From Lasiosphaeris hirsuta (lineage: Eukaryota > Ascomycota > Sordariomycetes > Sordariales > Lasiosphaeriaceae): a stretch of 64,000 bases of DNA. The notes under the pieces are model-generated. The model was not told the DNA's origin. It made no database searches and worked only from the letters and a program-made list of their open reading frames with translations. Shown piece by piece: positions 20,335 to 30,478 of the stretch (position 1 is its first letter; every line of letters starts with the position of its first letter). A program made the position numbers and the translations under genes. The DNA is taken from positions 3,162,001-3,226,000 of the forward strand of contig JAUKUA010000004.1 in the NCBI GenBank assembly GCA_030549175.1, in the 5' to 3' direction.

Positions 20335-21168
20335 CTAGAGAGACTCAACAACGAAAGTCCTTGTTGAAAACCAGCCGAGCAATGGCCACGTCAGCAACCT
20401 GGAGCCATCTAGCATTCGTCCTCGGACATATCGACGGTCGCTCGCGTAGAAGATCACATGAACCCTTCCTTCGCTCTCCTCTCTAGTTGGCACGTAGCGG
20501 TAGACCCTCAGTCCGTAGTGGATAACACCGAAATTGACAGTCGGTCGCCCCATATAAGCGAAGCTAGATGCGCTACCAGCATGGGGCCCGAAACCGTGAT
20601 ACTCAAAGGCGATATGATACTATCCTGGGTATCGCCACACATCCCCTCTGAGCCCGCAAAGCGCCGCAGAAACAGGTCTGGCCTCATCCTCCCCAGGCTG
20701 GAGGATGAAGAGGTCTAGATTCGGGAAGACCGCAATGCATCGGCCGGCCGAGTCAACGGGCACACACCTCCAAGATCTCCCCGATTCTGCGGCGCGGCGG
20801 TCAAACTCTTCCCGGATTACGCGGCGCGACTCCCGGCACGCCCCCCAGAGGCCGCCGTCGATGAGGTATGTCGACGGGTTGTTGAGCGTCCACGACTCGG
20901 GGTACCAGAGAGCTATGATAGCTGAATTGAATGGCCGGCACCGCGGGGCTGTAAGGCATATCTGGAGGCCCATTTCGCGGCGCGCGAGTAGGGCTAGGGG
21001 GAGTAGGTGTGCCGTCTGCCCGGTGCTGAGTTGGAGCCCCCCCGTGCCGGGTCGACGGATCCCAAAGACGTGCGTTCCCGGAAGGTTGGGACGGACCGCA
21101 TACTGCTAGATGAGGACCTGGATCTCCGTGGGGAGGCCGAGGAACTGGCTGGATTTTATTTCTGCCAT
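20335..21168 (-). pseudogene. 2EXR-domain gene with two in-frame TAG codons
   Basis: From ATG 21168 to TAG 20335 there are exactly 278 codons in one frame, broken only by TAG at codon 21 (21108..21106) and codon 183 (20622..20620). The start FLGLPTEIQVLI-stop-QYAVRP fits the 2EXR motif, in which the position of the first stop is normally Trp. The rest stays open and protein-like, for example WGACRESRRVIREEF and FPNLDLFILQPGEDEARP. Both stops can arise from TGG by one change, seen on the plus strand as CpA to TpA. 2EXR proteins are a large fungal family of unknown, F-box-like character. Unless the stops are sequencing errors or are read through, the gene is dead. Confidence 0.75.
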
Positions 21169-21952
21169 TTCTTGAGGTGGTTGTGTGGATTGAGAGACTG
21201 GGACGGGATTGTTGGCCCTGGAGAGAAGGAAGTGTGGGTCTGCGCAAAGTTAAAGGGCAAATTTAAAGGGAGGTGTTAATAAAGGAAGGTGTAAGCACGT
21301 ACCGCTCCTGCCTAACTTCGTCGTTGGCTTAGTGAAAGACATTGGCAATTGTGCATCGCAGCGATATATCAGTAGTTTCTTTCTCCAATTCCATTGTGAT
21401 TTGCGAAGAGATTCACACATTTTGAAATCTTGACAGGGTAGTTTCAGCCTTTGAAAACCCCAAGGTATATACTTGGGATAACTATGGCGAAGCCAAAGTC
21501 TATTTCTTTAAGCTTGACCTTGAGAGCAACTCGGCATCACACCCAGCAGCATCATGGATACCTTACAATCCCCTAAGTCTTTCCCTTAAAGTTCCAAAGT
21601 CACGAGTTGGAGTGCACCAGGTCGCCAAATAGCCGTGCCCCCATTCAACCGCGACCGCGGAGCCTCCCCGCCCGCCCTTTGCTTGTGAGCGGCCGAGGCC
21701 AATCACAACGCTCGGCTTCTTTATGGCCGCTGCCATCCCGGCTGCGGATGCCTCACTCCTGGAAACAGGCGATGTGTGGGGAGGGAAATGCTCCGTGGCC
21801 ACCGTGCCGGTAGTTGGGTAGCCCCCTGTGCTGACTTATTTATATGCTGGGCAGCCACAATACATCGTTGAATGAGGTTCTCTATTTCAAGACGGATTAT
21901 TGCTGCCTTCGACTGTAAGCCGGTTTTGAAAGACTTATCAACAGTAACCACG
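21169..21952. other. Intergenic, CE3 promoter region
   Basis: No gene seen. TATTTATATGC at 21837-21847 is a plausible TATA element about 110 nt before the CE3 start. The upstream open frame that includes 21872 is read as leader. Confidence 0.5.
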
Positions 21953-22756
21953 ATGCGATCCATCATTCTATACATGTTGGGCACGGCCCTGGCCATCGCT
22001 TCTCTCGGATCAGCCCAAAGCCAAGTCCGCATCATGGCCCTCGGAGACTCCATCACTGGCAGCCCAGTAAGCCAACACGCCATACTTCAACATCCCACAA
22101 ACCACCAACTAACACGACATAGGGCTGCTGGCGTGCGCTGCTCTGGCGCAAGCTGCAAACGGCGAGCATCACCAATACCAAGTTCGTCGGCACGCTGCCG
22201 GGGCAGGGGTGCGGCTTCACGTACGACGGTGCCAACGAGGGCCACGGCGGCATCCTGGCCACGGGCATCGTGTCGCGCAAGGAGCTGCCGGGTTGGCTGT
22301 CGTCGTCCAAGCCCGACGTGGTCATGATGCACCTCGGCACCAACGACGTGTGGAACAACCAGAGTCCGGCGGCTATCCTGGCGGCCTTTGGGACAATGGT
22401 CGACTGGATGCGGGCGAGCAAGCCGGGCATGAAGATCTTGGTGAGTCCTTAGCAAAAAGGGGCAAGGTGTCGGGGCTGATTCAGGGGTCGTGGATGATAT
22501 CTAGGTTGCCCAGATCATACCCATGAAACCCAGCAACTGCGCGCAGTGTGGCCAGCGCGTTATTGACCTCAACGCAGCCATCCCTGAGTGGGCGGCGTCC
22601 AAAAACACGACCGAGAGCCCCATCGTCGTCGTCGACTGCTGGACCGGGTTCAACCCGGCAACCGACACAGGAGACGGAGTGCACCCGAACAATGCAGGGA
22701 ATGAGAAGGTAGCTAATTGCTGGTATGAGCCGCTGGTAAAGGCCATCAAGGGGTAA
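21953..22756 (+). CDS. Secreted acetylxylan esterase, CE3 SGNH hydrolase
   Basis: Three exons, 21953..22066, 22123..22440 and 22505..22756, 227 aa, in phase 0 throughout. A signal peptide (about residues 1-22) precedes block I ALGDSITGSPGCW, formed across intron 1. Block II Gly lies in NEGHGG, block III is HLGTNDVW, and block V is DGVHPNNAG with the catalytic Asp and His. The GDSITGSPGCWRALLW opening and VAQIIPM segment are those of carbohydrate esterase family 3. It removes acetyl groups from xylan, opening it to xylanases. There is no binding module. An in-frame ATG lies 81 nt upstream at 21872, but only the ATG used here starts with a signal peptide. It neighbours the mannanase gene and a tRNA gene. 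Confidence 0.92.
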
Positions 22757-22857
22757 TGGGGGACGTTGCAAACAGAGTGACGGAGGGTGCTGCCCAGATC
22801 TCAACCATCCCACGCCTTGGAGCCCGACATGAACGAGCAACTTTATCAATACAACTC

Positions 22858-22958
22858 GGCAACGTAGCCAAACGGTCTGAGGCGCCAGGTTCAGGTCCAC
22901 CTGAATTCACATTCCTGGTCTCAGTAATGGGGCGTGGGTTCGAATCCCACCATTGTCA
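22858..22958 (+). tRNA. tRNA-Leu (anticodon CAG) with intron
   Basis: The A box TAGCCAAACGG and B box GGTTCGAATCC are both canonical. The D arm (GCC/GGC) and T arm (GTGGG/CCCAC) pair. The anticodon stem CCAGG/CCTGG flanks the loop with CAG; an intron of about 17 nt follows position 37, and its CCTGAA can pair with the anticodon loop. A long variable arm, as in Leu tRNAs, follows. The acceptor stem GGCAACG/CATTGTC has one C-A mismatch and one G-U pair. A TTTTT terminator follows at about 22962. The mismatch is unusual, so a slightly degenerate copy is possible. Confidence 0.78.
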
Positions 22959-22967
22959 TCTCTTTTT

Positions 22968-23490
22968 GGCGTGTTTCGAGTCATTACGGTTATTTTGCGG
23001 AGTGTAGATCTGTGGGGGCCCCACAAGATATCGAGGATCCCAAATCCCATGCAGGGGAGTTACGTGATGAAGTCTTCCCCTGGGCCTCTGGCGAGTCATG
23101 GTGACATGCTGTAGGATCCAGCAGCTCTTTACGGATCGTTAGCACTCTGCTACCCGTGGGCGAACGCTAGAACCCGCGGGTTAGGTGTTGTCAAGAACCT
23201 TTCTGCATTACCGTGGTGATTTTCCTGGACCTTCTGCGGTGCCGTGGAGCCTTGCGAACCGGCCACTGGGAACATGTCTAACCCCCTGAGACGACGCGTC
23301 AATGATAAGGTAACGCAACTCAGTAGCATAACACTCTAGCCGCGTATTGGCTCAATTTTTTTTTGGATGATTTGGTGCGCTCTTGCGGGAAGCGGGGTTT
23401 CAACTCGCAGGCAGCCCGCCCTCAGTTGTTCTCAGCTCTTTATTGTCAATGACGGCACCGTAGTACACTAACAAGAACTTGTAAAACGAT
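22968..23490. other. Intergenic, no gene seen
   Basis: Sequence between the tRNA and the broken CorA-like gene, with a TTTTTTTT run near 23356. If the CorA-like gene once had an N-terminal region here, it is no longer readable. Confidence 0.5.
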
Positions 23491-24619
23491 ATGAAAGGAG
23501 TCAGGACCATTTCACAGTCCACTTTCGACAATAAGCAGAGATTTCGAGATCCAACAGGCGACTGCGACAAGTTCGACGCATTCGAGTTTGACAACGGCCC
23601 AAATGCACCATTCGACTCGGATGCTAAAATACATTGACCTCAGTCAAGTCGACCTCTGCAATTGGAGAATTCGTCAAAGCTCTGAAAGAATGCATCAAAT
23701 TGATCTACACGCCATCGCTTCTCTGCTTTGTGTCATGCTACTATATAATGCAGGTTTTCGACCAGGAGACCGGCGGATGGGAGTTGGGTACGGTCCTGCG
23801 CGTCGAGAAAGAGACAGGATTCGGCCCACACGTAGCTGGCCAAGATCCTCTCGCTTTCGTTAAGAGGTTCGACATTGATCCCCTTAATCGCTATATGCAG
23901 GCTGTAAGCGAGGTCGGAGCCAATATTAACAACCGTACGCGCCATCAACGGATATCCTTGTCGCTCATCAAGATGATTATTAGCGAGGAACGCACGAGGA
24001 GCGAGGATTTGCGCGTGGACGAGAGCTTGCATGGCCTCTCGGGCCAGGCGTTAGCGAAGTGTCATAAATGTCTCAAGACTATCAGCAAGGTAGTTATGTG
24101 TCTCGAGCAGCACATTACGACGTACATCGAGTACATTGGGTATCTGAAGGACAGATCCGAACGGCTTTCCGGCGTGGTAAGGTCCCTTACTCGGGCCCAA
24201 TTACCGTTTATCCCGATACTAATACCTGACAACCTGCTCATGTTTTCTTTGGATAGCTATTAGCTCTACTTACACACGAAGACGCGGCGGCGAGCATCGG
24301 GTTCGCCGCTGCGAGTGTCGAACTCGCTGCCGCCGCCAAGCGAGATGGATCGTCAATGAAAACGATTGCCGTCATGACCATGGTGTTTCTGCTTGCGAAC
24401 TTCCCCGCCGCCCTGTTTGCTGTGCCGTTTCTCAAGTGGGACTGGGGGAGTGGCAAAACCGTGCAGGACAACTTTTGGGTTTATTGGGCCTTCGTCTTGC
24501 CGACGACGGCGGCCGTGCTTTTGGTCTGGGTAAGCATTACCTGTCGCGCCTGGATACGGGAAAAGGCTGCGGAGGTATTCAAGTTTCAAATTGCTCGGTG
24601 TAATTTTGTGAGATTATGA
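23491..24619 (+). pseudogene. CorA-like membrane protein gene with a 1-nt frameshift
   Basis: Segment A (ATG 23491) reads to DSDAKIH and hits TGA at 23635. Segment B resumes at 23634, one base out of phase, with LTSVKSTSAIGEFVKALKE; a single missing T would unite them. Segment B runs to 24176, then a 80-nt GT-AG intron (24177..24256, CTAAT-like branch), then 24257..24619. The C-terminus has two membrane segments (TIAVMTMVFLLANFPAALFA and FWVYWAFVLPTTAAVLLVW) after an Ala-rich EDAAAS...AAAAKRDGSSM helix. This is the layout of the fungal CorA-like (Mg-transporter-fold) group, but no GMN motif is seen. An N-terminal part may be missing. A real indel or a sequencing error could both explain the shift. 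Confidence 0.65.
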
Positions 24620-25261
24620 TAACCGGATGCGAGAGTAAAACATAAAAACAATTGGATGTTTTTGGTAGAAATATTACGGGCATAGCAGGCCGTCTTCGGT
24701 CTCATGGACGGAAGAACCAAGTCTACCACCTAGCATGTTTATTTACAAAGGGGCATAAACATCAGGGGTGCTAGGAAGTGATGACTAAGGGAGTAGGGTT
24801 TTATCTAGGGATAGGGGAACGGGTGGGAGATGGTGTGAAGCAGTGAAGCCTTGGAAGGATAAGTGACTCGCTTCGCGACCGTGACAGAACAAACTTATGG
24901 CACCCAGCCGGCTGCTCTTTCAAGGATCAAGGTACCTTACCTCACTTGAGCAGAACTATTTTAGTGTATACGCGTCACCCTCCGCACTAGTGAATATCAT
25001 CCAGTGCTCCCGTCCCGTCCCCAGCGGTTTTCCTTGGCGGAGACGGCAGAGTACCGGCTTTGGGTCATTCTTTTCTACGGCGCCTTGGTTCTAGAACTAG
25101 TGCCACAAGTGTGGGCTCGATATCCCTGGAATTTACTTCAAGCTCGCTTTGCTGTTTGCAGCCTTCCGACCTGATCTGATCTATCCTTGAACTGACTCGA
25201 GAGTTTCCGACAATCCGATCTAACCGGTCCGGCACAGGCAACAGGACTTGGATTGTCGCTG

Positions 25262-25278
25262 AAAAAAAAAAAAAAAAA
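25262..25278 (+). repeat. Poly(A) tract, 17 nt
   Basis: Uninterrupted A run in the gene-poor stretch, a possible tail remnant. Confidence 0.9.
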
Positions 25279-26903
25279 GAATAATGTCTGAAATAGAGAG
25301 AAAAGCACGGCGGGAGATGGGGAAGGTGCTGTCACATCACGACATGGCAGGGGATAGATACCTGTCTTGCTGCTGAAAAGCTTGAGTCTTCCAGGGATTT
25401 GACGATTCAATGATCATATGGAAACTCGATCACGCAACTAGCCCAACTCGCAGATTTGACATCTGTACAAGTGTTTTGATCTGAAGCGAGATTGCAGAGA
25501 TGCACTTCCGACTTGGTGGCCGTGAGTCCCACCACTTGCATGTCATGTCTGGCATCGCAGACTTGGACCAACGTTCCAACGTTACCACATCAAACCTCCG
25601 AGGTCTAGCTGGAGCGTGAGGCTCATGCCAACCAATATCCCTGACATACTTAGCCGCCGCGAGGCAACTTCAAGTTCCCCTCGCCAGGGTAGCCTCGCAG
25701 CTTACAGCCAGCCACCCCAAAGCAGTGACGCGGCGGTGTCTAGAGGGGCTAGAGAGGGGATTTGCAAGCCAAGAGACATTGACTCGTCTGCAGTATATGG
25801 GGGGTGGTATTGATGTTAGTCAGGATGCCAACGAGCGCAATTCTCCTGAGATTGCAACTTTGGGACAGCGGCGCGCATGTGGTAGTGAGTCGGGGGTGGG
25901 TGGCGGTAGCATCATGAAGCACCCCATGGGGATTCCATCCAAGACCCAGCCGTCCTGGCCGCCGCTCTAGACCGATATCTGCGGTGTGGGGAAGCAGGCA
26001 TCTCACGATCTGGATTGCTGGAGCGATGGAGTATGGAGTGCTGGCGTCCCGTCTCACCATGGGCCTCCCACACTCTTTTCTTTAGCCAGGACCGCTCCTG
26101 GCCTTGGCGCGCGCGATTGGCATTTATCCTATCGCGACCTCGCTTGGGAAGTACTGCAGCGAGGTGGCCCTTGCGATAGCCAACTCGTGGCCCGGGGACT
26201 GCGATGTGGTCTGCACTCGACGTGTTGTTACGGAGAAAGGGAAGCCAAGATCGTCGATGCCAAGTATGTCAGCGCGACGAGCCGTGTTTTGCGCGCACAC
26301 AGGTGTGCGTTGCGGGTTTGGCTGCTGTGGCTGGATCGTGGCTACTTGAGGTGTCGAGTTCCTGTCGAAGATTTGGAGAAGCCCACCGCTGGGACGGATC
26401 GATGCAAGGCTAAGAGAGCAGGTACGTGTCGCTACGTCGCTACCGACGGAAGAACCATGTCTCGCAAGCGCGTGGGGACTTTGGGACTCCAACTCGACGG
26501 GTGTACTACCTCCGCAGCCGCCGTGCCTGTAGGTGTCCACTTTGAGTGCCCTGTGTTTACATTCAGGTCGCACTTGCCTCTCAGACGCCATGCGCAATCA
26601 AACAGGCCAAGCCCACGGCCAAGAGGGGCCAGGAGGGGGTGGCAACCATGAATTGACATCAACCATCACAATAATCGCCAAGACTTCACTCCCACACCAC
26701 CATCGCTCGCCCCCCCCGCACATGTCCCCCGGATAAGCTTACGTCTGCCTTGTTCATTTCCAAAGGGTTACAATTGCTGCACCCCTAGCGGATGGTCTAG
26801 AGCTACCCCGGACCCCGATCAGGGGCAGTGCCATTGACCTGCCGGTACTCGAAAAGGCTAAAATGGACGTCAGACCACAGAGGCTGGTTCTAGCGATAGT
26901 TTG

Positions 26904-26921
26904 AAAAAAAAAAAAAAAAAA
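26904..26921 (+). repeat. Poly(A) tract, 18 nt
   Basis: Uninterrupted A run in the gene-poor stretch, again a possible tail remnant. Confidence 0.9.
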
Positions 26922-27612
26922 CAAAATTGACGTCGTGGGCGATTGAAACATCAAAGAACCTAGCGTTCGGGAACGTGGGAACGCAACCGACTCGTGGACG
27001 ACTCCTCACAAGGCGAACCGGGTTGGCGGTCCTGCGCGATTCTAAGAAAAGAACAGCATCTAGAAGGGCAGCGAAAGGCCAATCTGGCTATATGGTTGAT
27101 GATATTCGCCAAAGAATCACGGCATGTTCGCTTGGCGAACCTGGGGCTCCTGTTGGACGAAAGCCGGCAAGTAGTGAATCGGATCTCGACCTTTTACCGG
27201 GGACGACGTTACGCTCACCCGGGGACCCGATATTGACCTAACAATTATTCCAGCGTAACTCGTTAATGTTCCGTTCCATTTACATTACATGGATATCGAT
27301 TTTAACCCCTTCGGATCTTGGCCTCACCTGGTCTGCCCGGACTCTTCCTTGGTTGACTGCACAGTCAGGGGCTGCCCGGGGCCCGAGAGAGAAAGCCTCG
27401 TCATACACTTTATATCGCGTTACAATTTCAATATCCGCAATGTCGGATTATCGTTGTCGCCCAAAACATACCCACATTCTGTGCGAAGCAGCCGATGTGG
27501 CGTGCTGCCCATGCGGCGACTTGCATGTGAGCCAAGAGCCATTATCTCTGAAGCTGGGGAAGGGGTCTGGCCGGCGCCGGTGGAATAGTCTCGAAGGCGG
27601 CAGTCGGGCGAG

Positions 27613-27620
27613 TATATAAG
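27613..27620 (+). promoter_or_regulatory. TATA box of the Lys-Pro repeat gene
   Basis: TATATAAG lies 108 nt upstream of the ATG, preceded by GC-rich sequence and followed by a CA-rich leader. This is a strong core promoter for a highly expressed secreted-protein gene. Confidence 0.6.
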
Positions 27621-27727
27621 ACGCGCCGATCATCGCATTAATTCTGGATGTATTCTCTTCAAGCCAGGCTCATCAGCTCAGTCATCCACTTGCAGTCACT
27701 CAACAACCCTGTCCAAGTCAGCCCAAC

Positions 27728-28378
27728 ATGACTCGCATCCTCTTCACCCTCCTGGCCGCCACTGCCGCGCTGCAATCGGTCTTCGCCATCCCCGTCGCCC
27801 AGGCTGACGGCGTTGTTGCCGCCGCCGAGCCCGACAAGTTCAAGCCCGGACCGAAGCCGACCTTCAGCCGGGCCCCCAAGCCGCCCAAGGCGACCCTGAC
27901 CAGGGCTCCCAAGCCGCCCAAGGCGACCCTGACCCGGGCTCCCAAGCCGCCTAAGCCGACTCGGGCCCCCAAGCCCTCGGCGGCTCCCAAGCCCACCCCG
28001 GCCCCCAAGCCGTCGGCTGCCCCCAAGCCGGCTCCTCCTCCCAAGCCGTCGGCTGCTCCCAAGCCTTCCGCGGCGCCGAAGCCATCTGCTGTCCCTAAGC
28101 CCTCGGCGGCCCCCAAGCCCTCCGGCGCGCCTAAGCCCAAGCCCAGCAAGGCTCCCCGCCCGCCCAAGCCCTCGGCTGCTCCCAAGCCCTCGGCTGCTCC
28201 CAAGCCTTCGGCCGTTCCCAAGCCTTCGGCCGTTCCCAAGCCTTCGGCCGTTCCCAAGCCTTCGGCCGTCCCTAAGCCTTCGGCCGTCCCTAAGCCGTCT
28301 GCTGCCCCCAAGCCGTCGGCGGCTCCCAAGCCCAAGCCGTCTCGCCGTCCCCGCCCGGATGGGTCTGAGGAGGAGTAG
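27728..28378 (+). CDS. Secreted Lys-Pro-rich repeat protein
   Basis: Single exon, 216 aa. A clear signal peptide (MTRILFTLLAATAALQSVFA) is followed by a short linker and about 170 residues of low-complexity repeats. Early units are RAPKPPKATLT (three variants). The bulk is the hexapeptide PKPSAA/PKPSAV. At DNA level an 18-nt unit is nearly identical in several consecutive copies around 28200-28290, a sign of recent slippage expansion. The tail is RRPRPDGSEEE. The mature protein is strongly basic, has no Cys and is predicted to be extended. It could be a wall-associated or polyanion-binding protein; no enzyme domain is present. The long antisense Gly-Leu-rich frame is a mirror of the repeat. 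Function unknown. Confidence 0.85.
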   Translation: MTRILFTLLAATAALQSVFAIPVAQADGVVAAAEPDKFKPGPKPTFSRAPKPPKATLTRAPKPPKATLTRAPKPPKPTRAPKPSAAPKPTPAPKPSAAPKPAPPPKPSAAPKPSAAPKPSAVPKPSAAPKPSGAPKPKPSKAPRPPKPSAAPKPSAAPKPSAVPKPSAVPKPSAVPKPSAVPKPSAVPKPSAAPKPSAAPKPKPSRRPRPDGSEEE

Positions 28379-28935
28379 ACTACTCGACCCAACTCGTCTC
28401 GAATATGACTCCGCCTTTTAGAGAGCGGGGGGTGGAAGGACTGGCCGGGACTAGCGTCAGTTGAGGTCTTGAATGGTCTGGATGCTGCGAAAGAGTGATT
28501 TCAATTCTGTGCTGGGAAGGGGATGATGGAAAGATGAGCTGAGGCATGGGGTGGGGGCGGCTGACTGAGTCTGAATTACCATGGGCTGTACTGTACATAG
28601 TCGCTGCGTGCGTCTTGAAGGGCAGAGCTGAATTCATTACCACTTTCGTTAATATTTGTGCATGAACCTTTGTTTTCTAGTAACTTGAATGTGTGTGCTT
28701 TTGGAGATGTGTTGAAGATGGATGTGCCAAACACATGGCATCTGTTGCTTGCTTTCCTTGTTGCTCTTGTGCGGATGGTGTTCAGAGTTGCTTGTCACTG
28801 GTGGCCACCTTGTCGTAGTTGGCTAGGGCCCTCGGTAGGTATCACCTGAGGCCACGAGGAGCAGGTCACATGCTCGGCCCAGGTATATATCATTAAGTTT
28901 TTCAGGTCCCTCTGCAACGACCCCCAAAGTGATGA
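28379..28935. other. Intergenic, no gene seen
   Basis: 3' flank of the repeat-protein gene up to the tRNA-derived element. Only short unrelated frames are present. Confidence 0.55.
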
Positions 28936-29191
28936 GGCCAGTTGGCGGAGTGGCGGGGGTCTAGACTGACGACTATGGGTAGACCTTGGTCGTCAGTTCG
29001 ACTCCCCTTCGGGGGAGGGCAAAAATCCCCCAACGCAGCGAGTAGTAACGCGCGACTAGTAACGCCCGGCGGGGCCTGAAGATCGTTCCTAAACCTTGTC
29101 GACCGAGGGGGTTTTTCGTAGCTGGCTGACGAGCTCGGTGAGCTTTTTGCGGATGAGATTTCTATTCTTTCTTTTTTTTTTTTTTTTTTTT
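28936..29191 (+). mobile_element. tRNA-derived SINE-like element
   Basis: A perfect pol III A box (TGGCGGAGTGG, from 28943) and a B box (GTTCGACTC, 28996-29004) are spaced as in tRNA genes. The sequence cannot fold as a tRNA: there is no 3' strand for the acceptor stem and the T stem does not pair. A hairpin CTCCCC-TTCG-GGGGAG follows the B box, then a GC-rich body with the near-repeat AGTAGTAACGCGCGACTAGTAACGC, ending in a 20-nt T run. A tRNA head with body and homopolymer tail is the SINE layout. No target-site duplication was found by eye, so a decayed tRNA gene is the alternative. Confidence 0.45.
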
Positions 29192-29427
29192 GTAGTTTTC
29201 TATTGGCGATCCAGGCTGGTGGGATGCGTATTCGACCGCTACTGGGAGGAAACCATACTTGCTGGTGTTTTATTACTCAAATTCGTATATAAATCTTAGC
29301 CACCGGCAGCACTCATTCGATTCAGAGAAAGCTGACGGCAAGCCAATACACAACTGGGAGCCCGTTCAAGCACAGCCGGGACCGCACAAACGTGGTGTCT
29401 CACTCTACCAGCCTAGAGAACACGATT

Positions 29428-29754
29428 TTAAAGCCATGGCGTTGAACCACGGTGTTGAGAACGGTCCAACTTCTGTTGGGTGTAGTCGCCAATCCAGGCG
29501 CTCAGGCTGGACACCACGGAAACGACTGTGGCCACAGGCACTCCGCGAATCGCCAGGCCGCGAAGCACTTCTGTGCCCTTGGGCACTTGGCCGGATTTGG
29601 CGGGTGCCCCACTATCATCTTCCTCGGCGAGGAAATTCGCAGTGGTGCACTGACCAACTCCCCGGGCATAAATACATCCCTGGCCCTCTGCTTCTTCTTC
29701 CTATTCTCTTTTTCCTTTCTTCATACTTACCTTGGTTGGCTGTGCGGAGATCAT
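29428..29754 (-). CDS. Possible small multi-exon gene, unknown function (3' end)
   Basis: Minimum model: exon 29754..29731 and exon 29649..29428, 81 aa, with a perfect AAG|GTAAGT donor and a TCAG acceptor in phase 0. The last exon encodes CTTANFLAEEDD, then a hydrophobic segment around RGVPVATVVSVVSSLSAW, then GDYTQQKL. The frame extends upstream without an ATG through CNAGYPPHCAVFMISAQPTK, so the true start may be farther 5'. Two further upstream stretches end similarly just before GT donors (KIVMTAQPAK near 29940; LAFIIPRTKDE near 30240). No family is recognised. It could be a real rapidly evolving gene or chance; transcript data would decide. Confidence 0.33.
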
Positions 29755-30478
29755 GAACACCGCGCAGTGTGGAGGGTAGCCTGCATTGCACACCGTGGCG
29801 CTCCCCTTCAGGGACTGTCCTTCGGGGCCGTTTCAACCGGAATTTTTGATACAAACCCTTTTTTTCACTTTGTGCTTGGCTATCAGTCAGGCCATGGAGA
29901 AAGATCTGCAAAAACACAGTACCTTTCGCTGGTTGAGCCGTCATGACGATCTTCCAGTCCTTGGTGTCACAGCAGCTGAACTCGACGATTTACTAACACC
30001 AGACTGCCCAACGCGCAGAGGAGCTGGTGTCAGCTCCCAGGTTCTATAGACACGGTTACATACGAATGCGGGAGGCAAATGAGCTGATGAGAGTGGCTTG
30101 GTGGTGTTGCAATTGGAAATAGCAGAGGTAGGATCCCACGGGAGAATGAGTGGGGGAGGGGGGGAGGGGGGTTGTTTTTTTGTTTTTGCCCGCCGTGCCG
30201 GATCTCCAAGTTCCAGCCAACTAACACGCTGCCTCTTTACCTCATCCTTCGTGCGCGGTATGATGAAGGCGAGGCTGCTGTTATACCGATCAAATTTGTC
30301 AAATATCTAACAACTGCCCAGCCACATGGCATGGTGATGTGTACTTGAACGCACAAAACAAGTATCTATACGCCGTCCCTTCCTACTTTACCAGATCATA
30401 TCTCCGTTTGCCCACCCCGCCCCGCCAACCCTCCCAAACTGTATCCCAACACATGCCTCGTCGCCAGCACTTGCTCAG
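29755..30478. other. Between small gene candidate and methyltransferase gene
   Basis: May contain upstream exons of the small minus-strand candidate. Otherwise a GT/GA-rich low-complexity patch lies at about 30145-30190. No independent gene seen. Confidence 0.4.

Larger units (their letters stand above)
24620..27727. other. Gene-poor stretch, about 3.1 kb
   Basis: Many short frames on both strands, none with a domain or coherent splice plan. It contains two poly(A) runs, an 8-bp inverted repeat (TTCGCCAA ... TTGGCGAA, about 27107-27142) and the TATA element of the next gene. It may hold decayed mobile DNA, but nothing is recognisable. Confidence 0.5.

Noticed and set aside
28190..28310. Regular short repeats that could suggest a CRISPR-like array
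   Set aside because: Units are contiguous 18-nt codon repeats without spacers, inside a eukaryotic coding region.
27718..28392. 224-codon minus-strand frame rich in GLGAAEGLG repeats
   Set aside because: It is the exact mirror of the Lys-Pro repeat gene, which has a signal peptide, TATA box and proper start on the plus strand.
28936..29010. Functional tRNA gene
   Set aside because: Pol III boxes are perfect, but acceptor and T stems cannot pair; treated as a SINE-like head instead.
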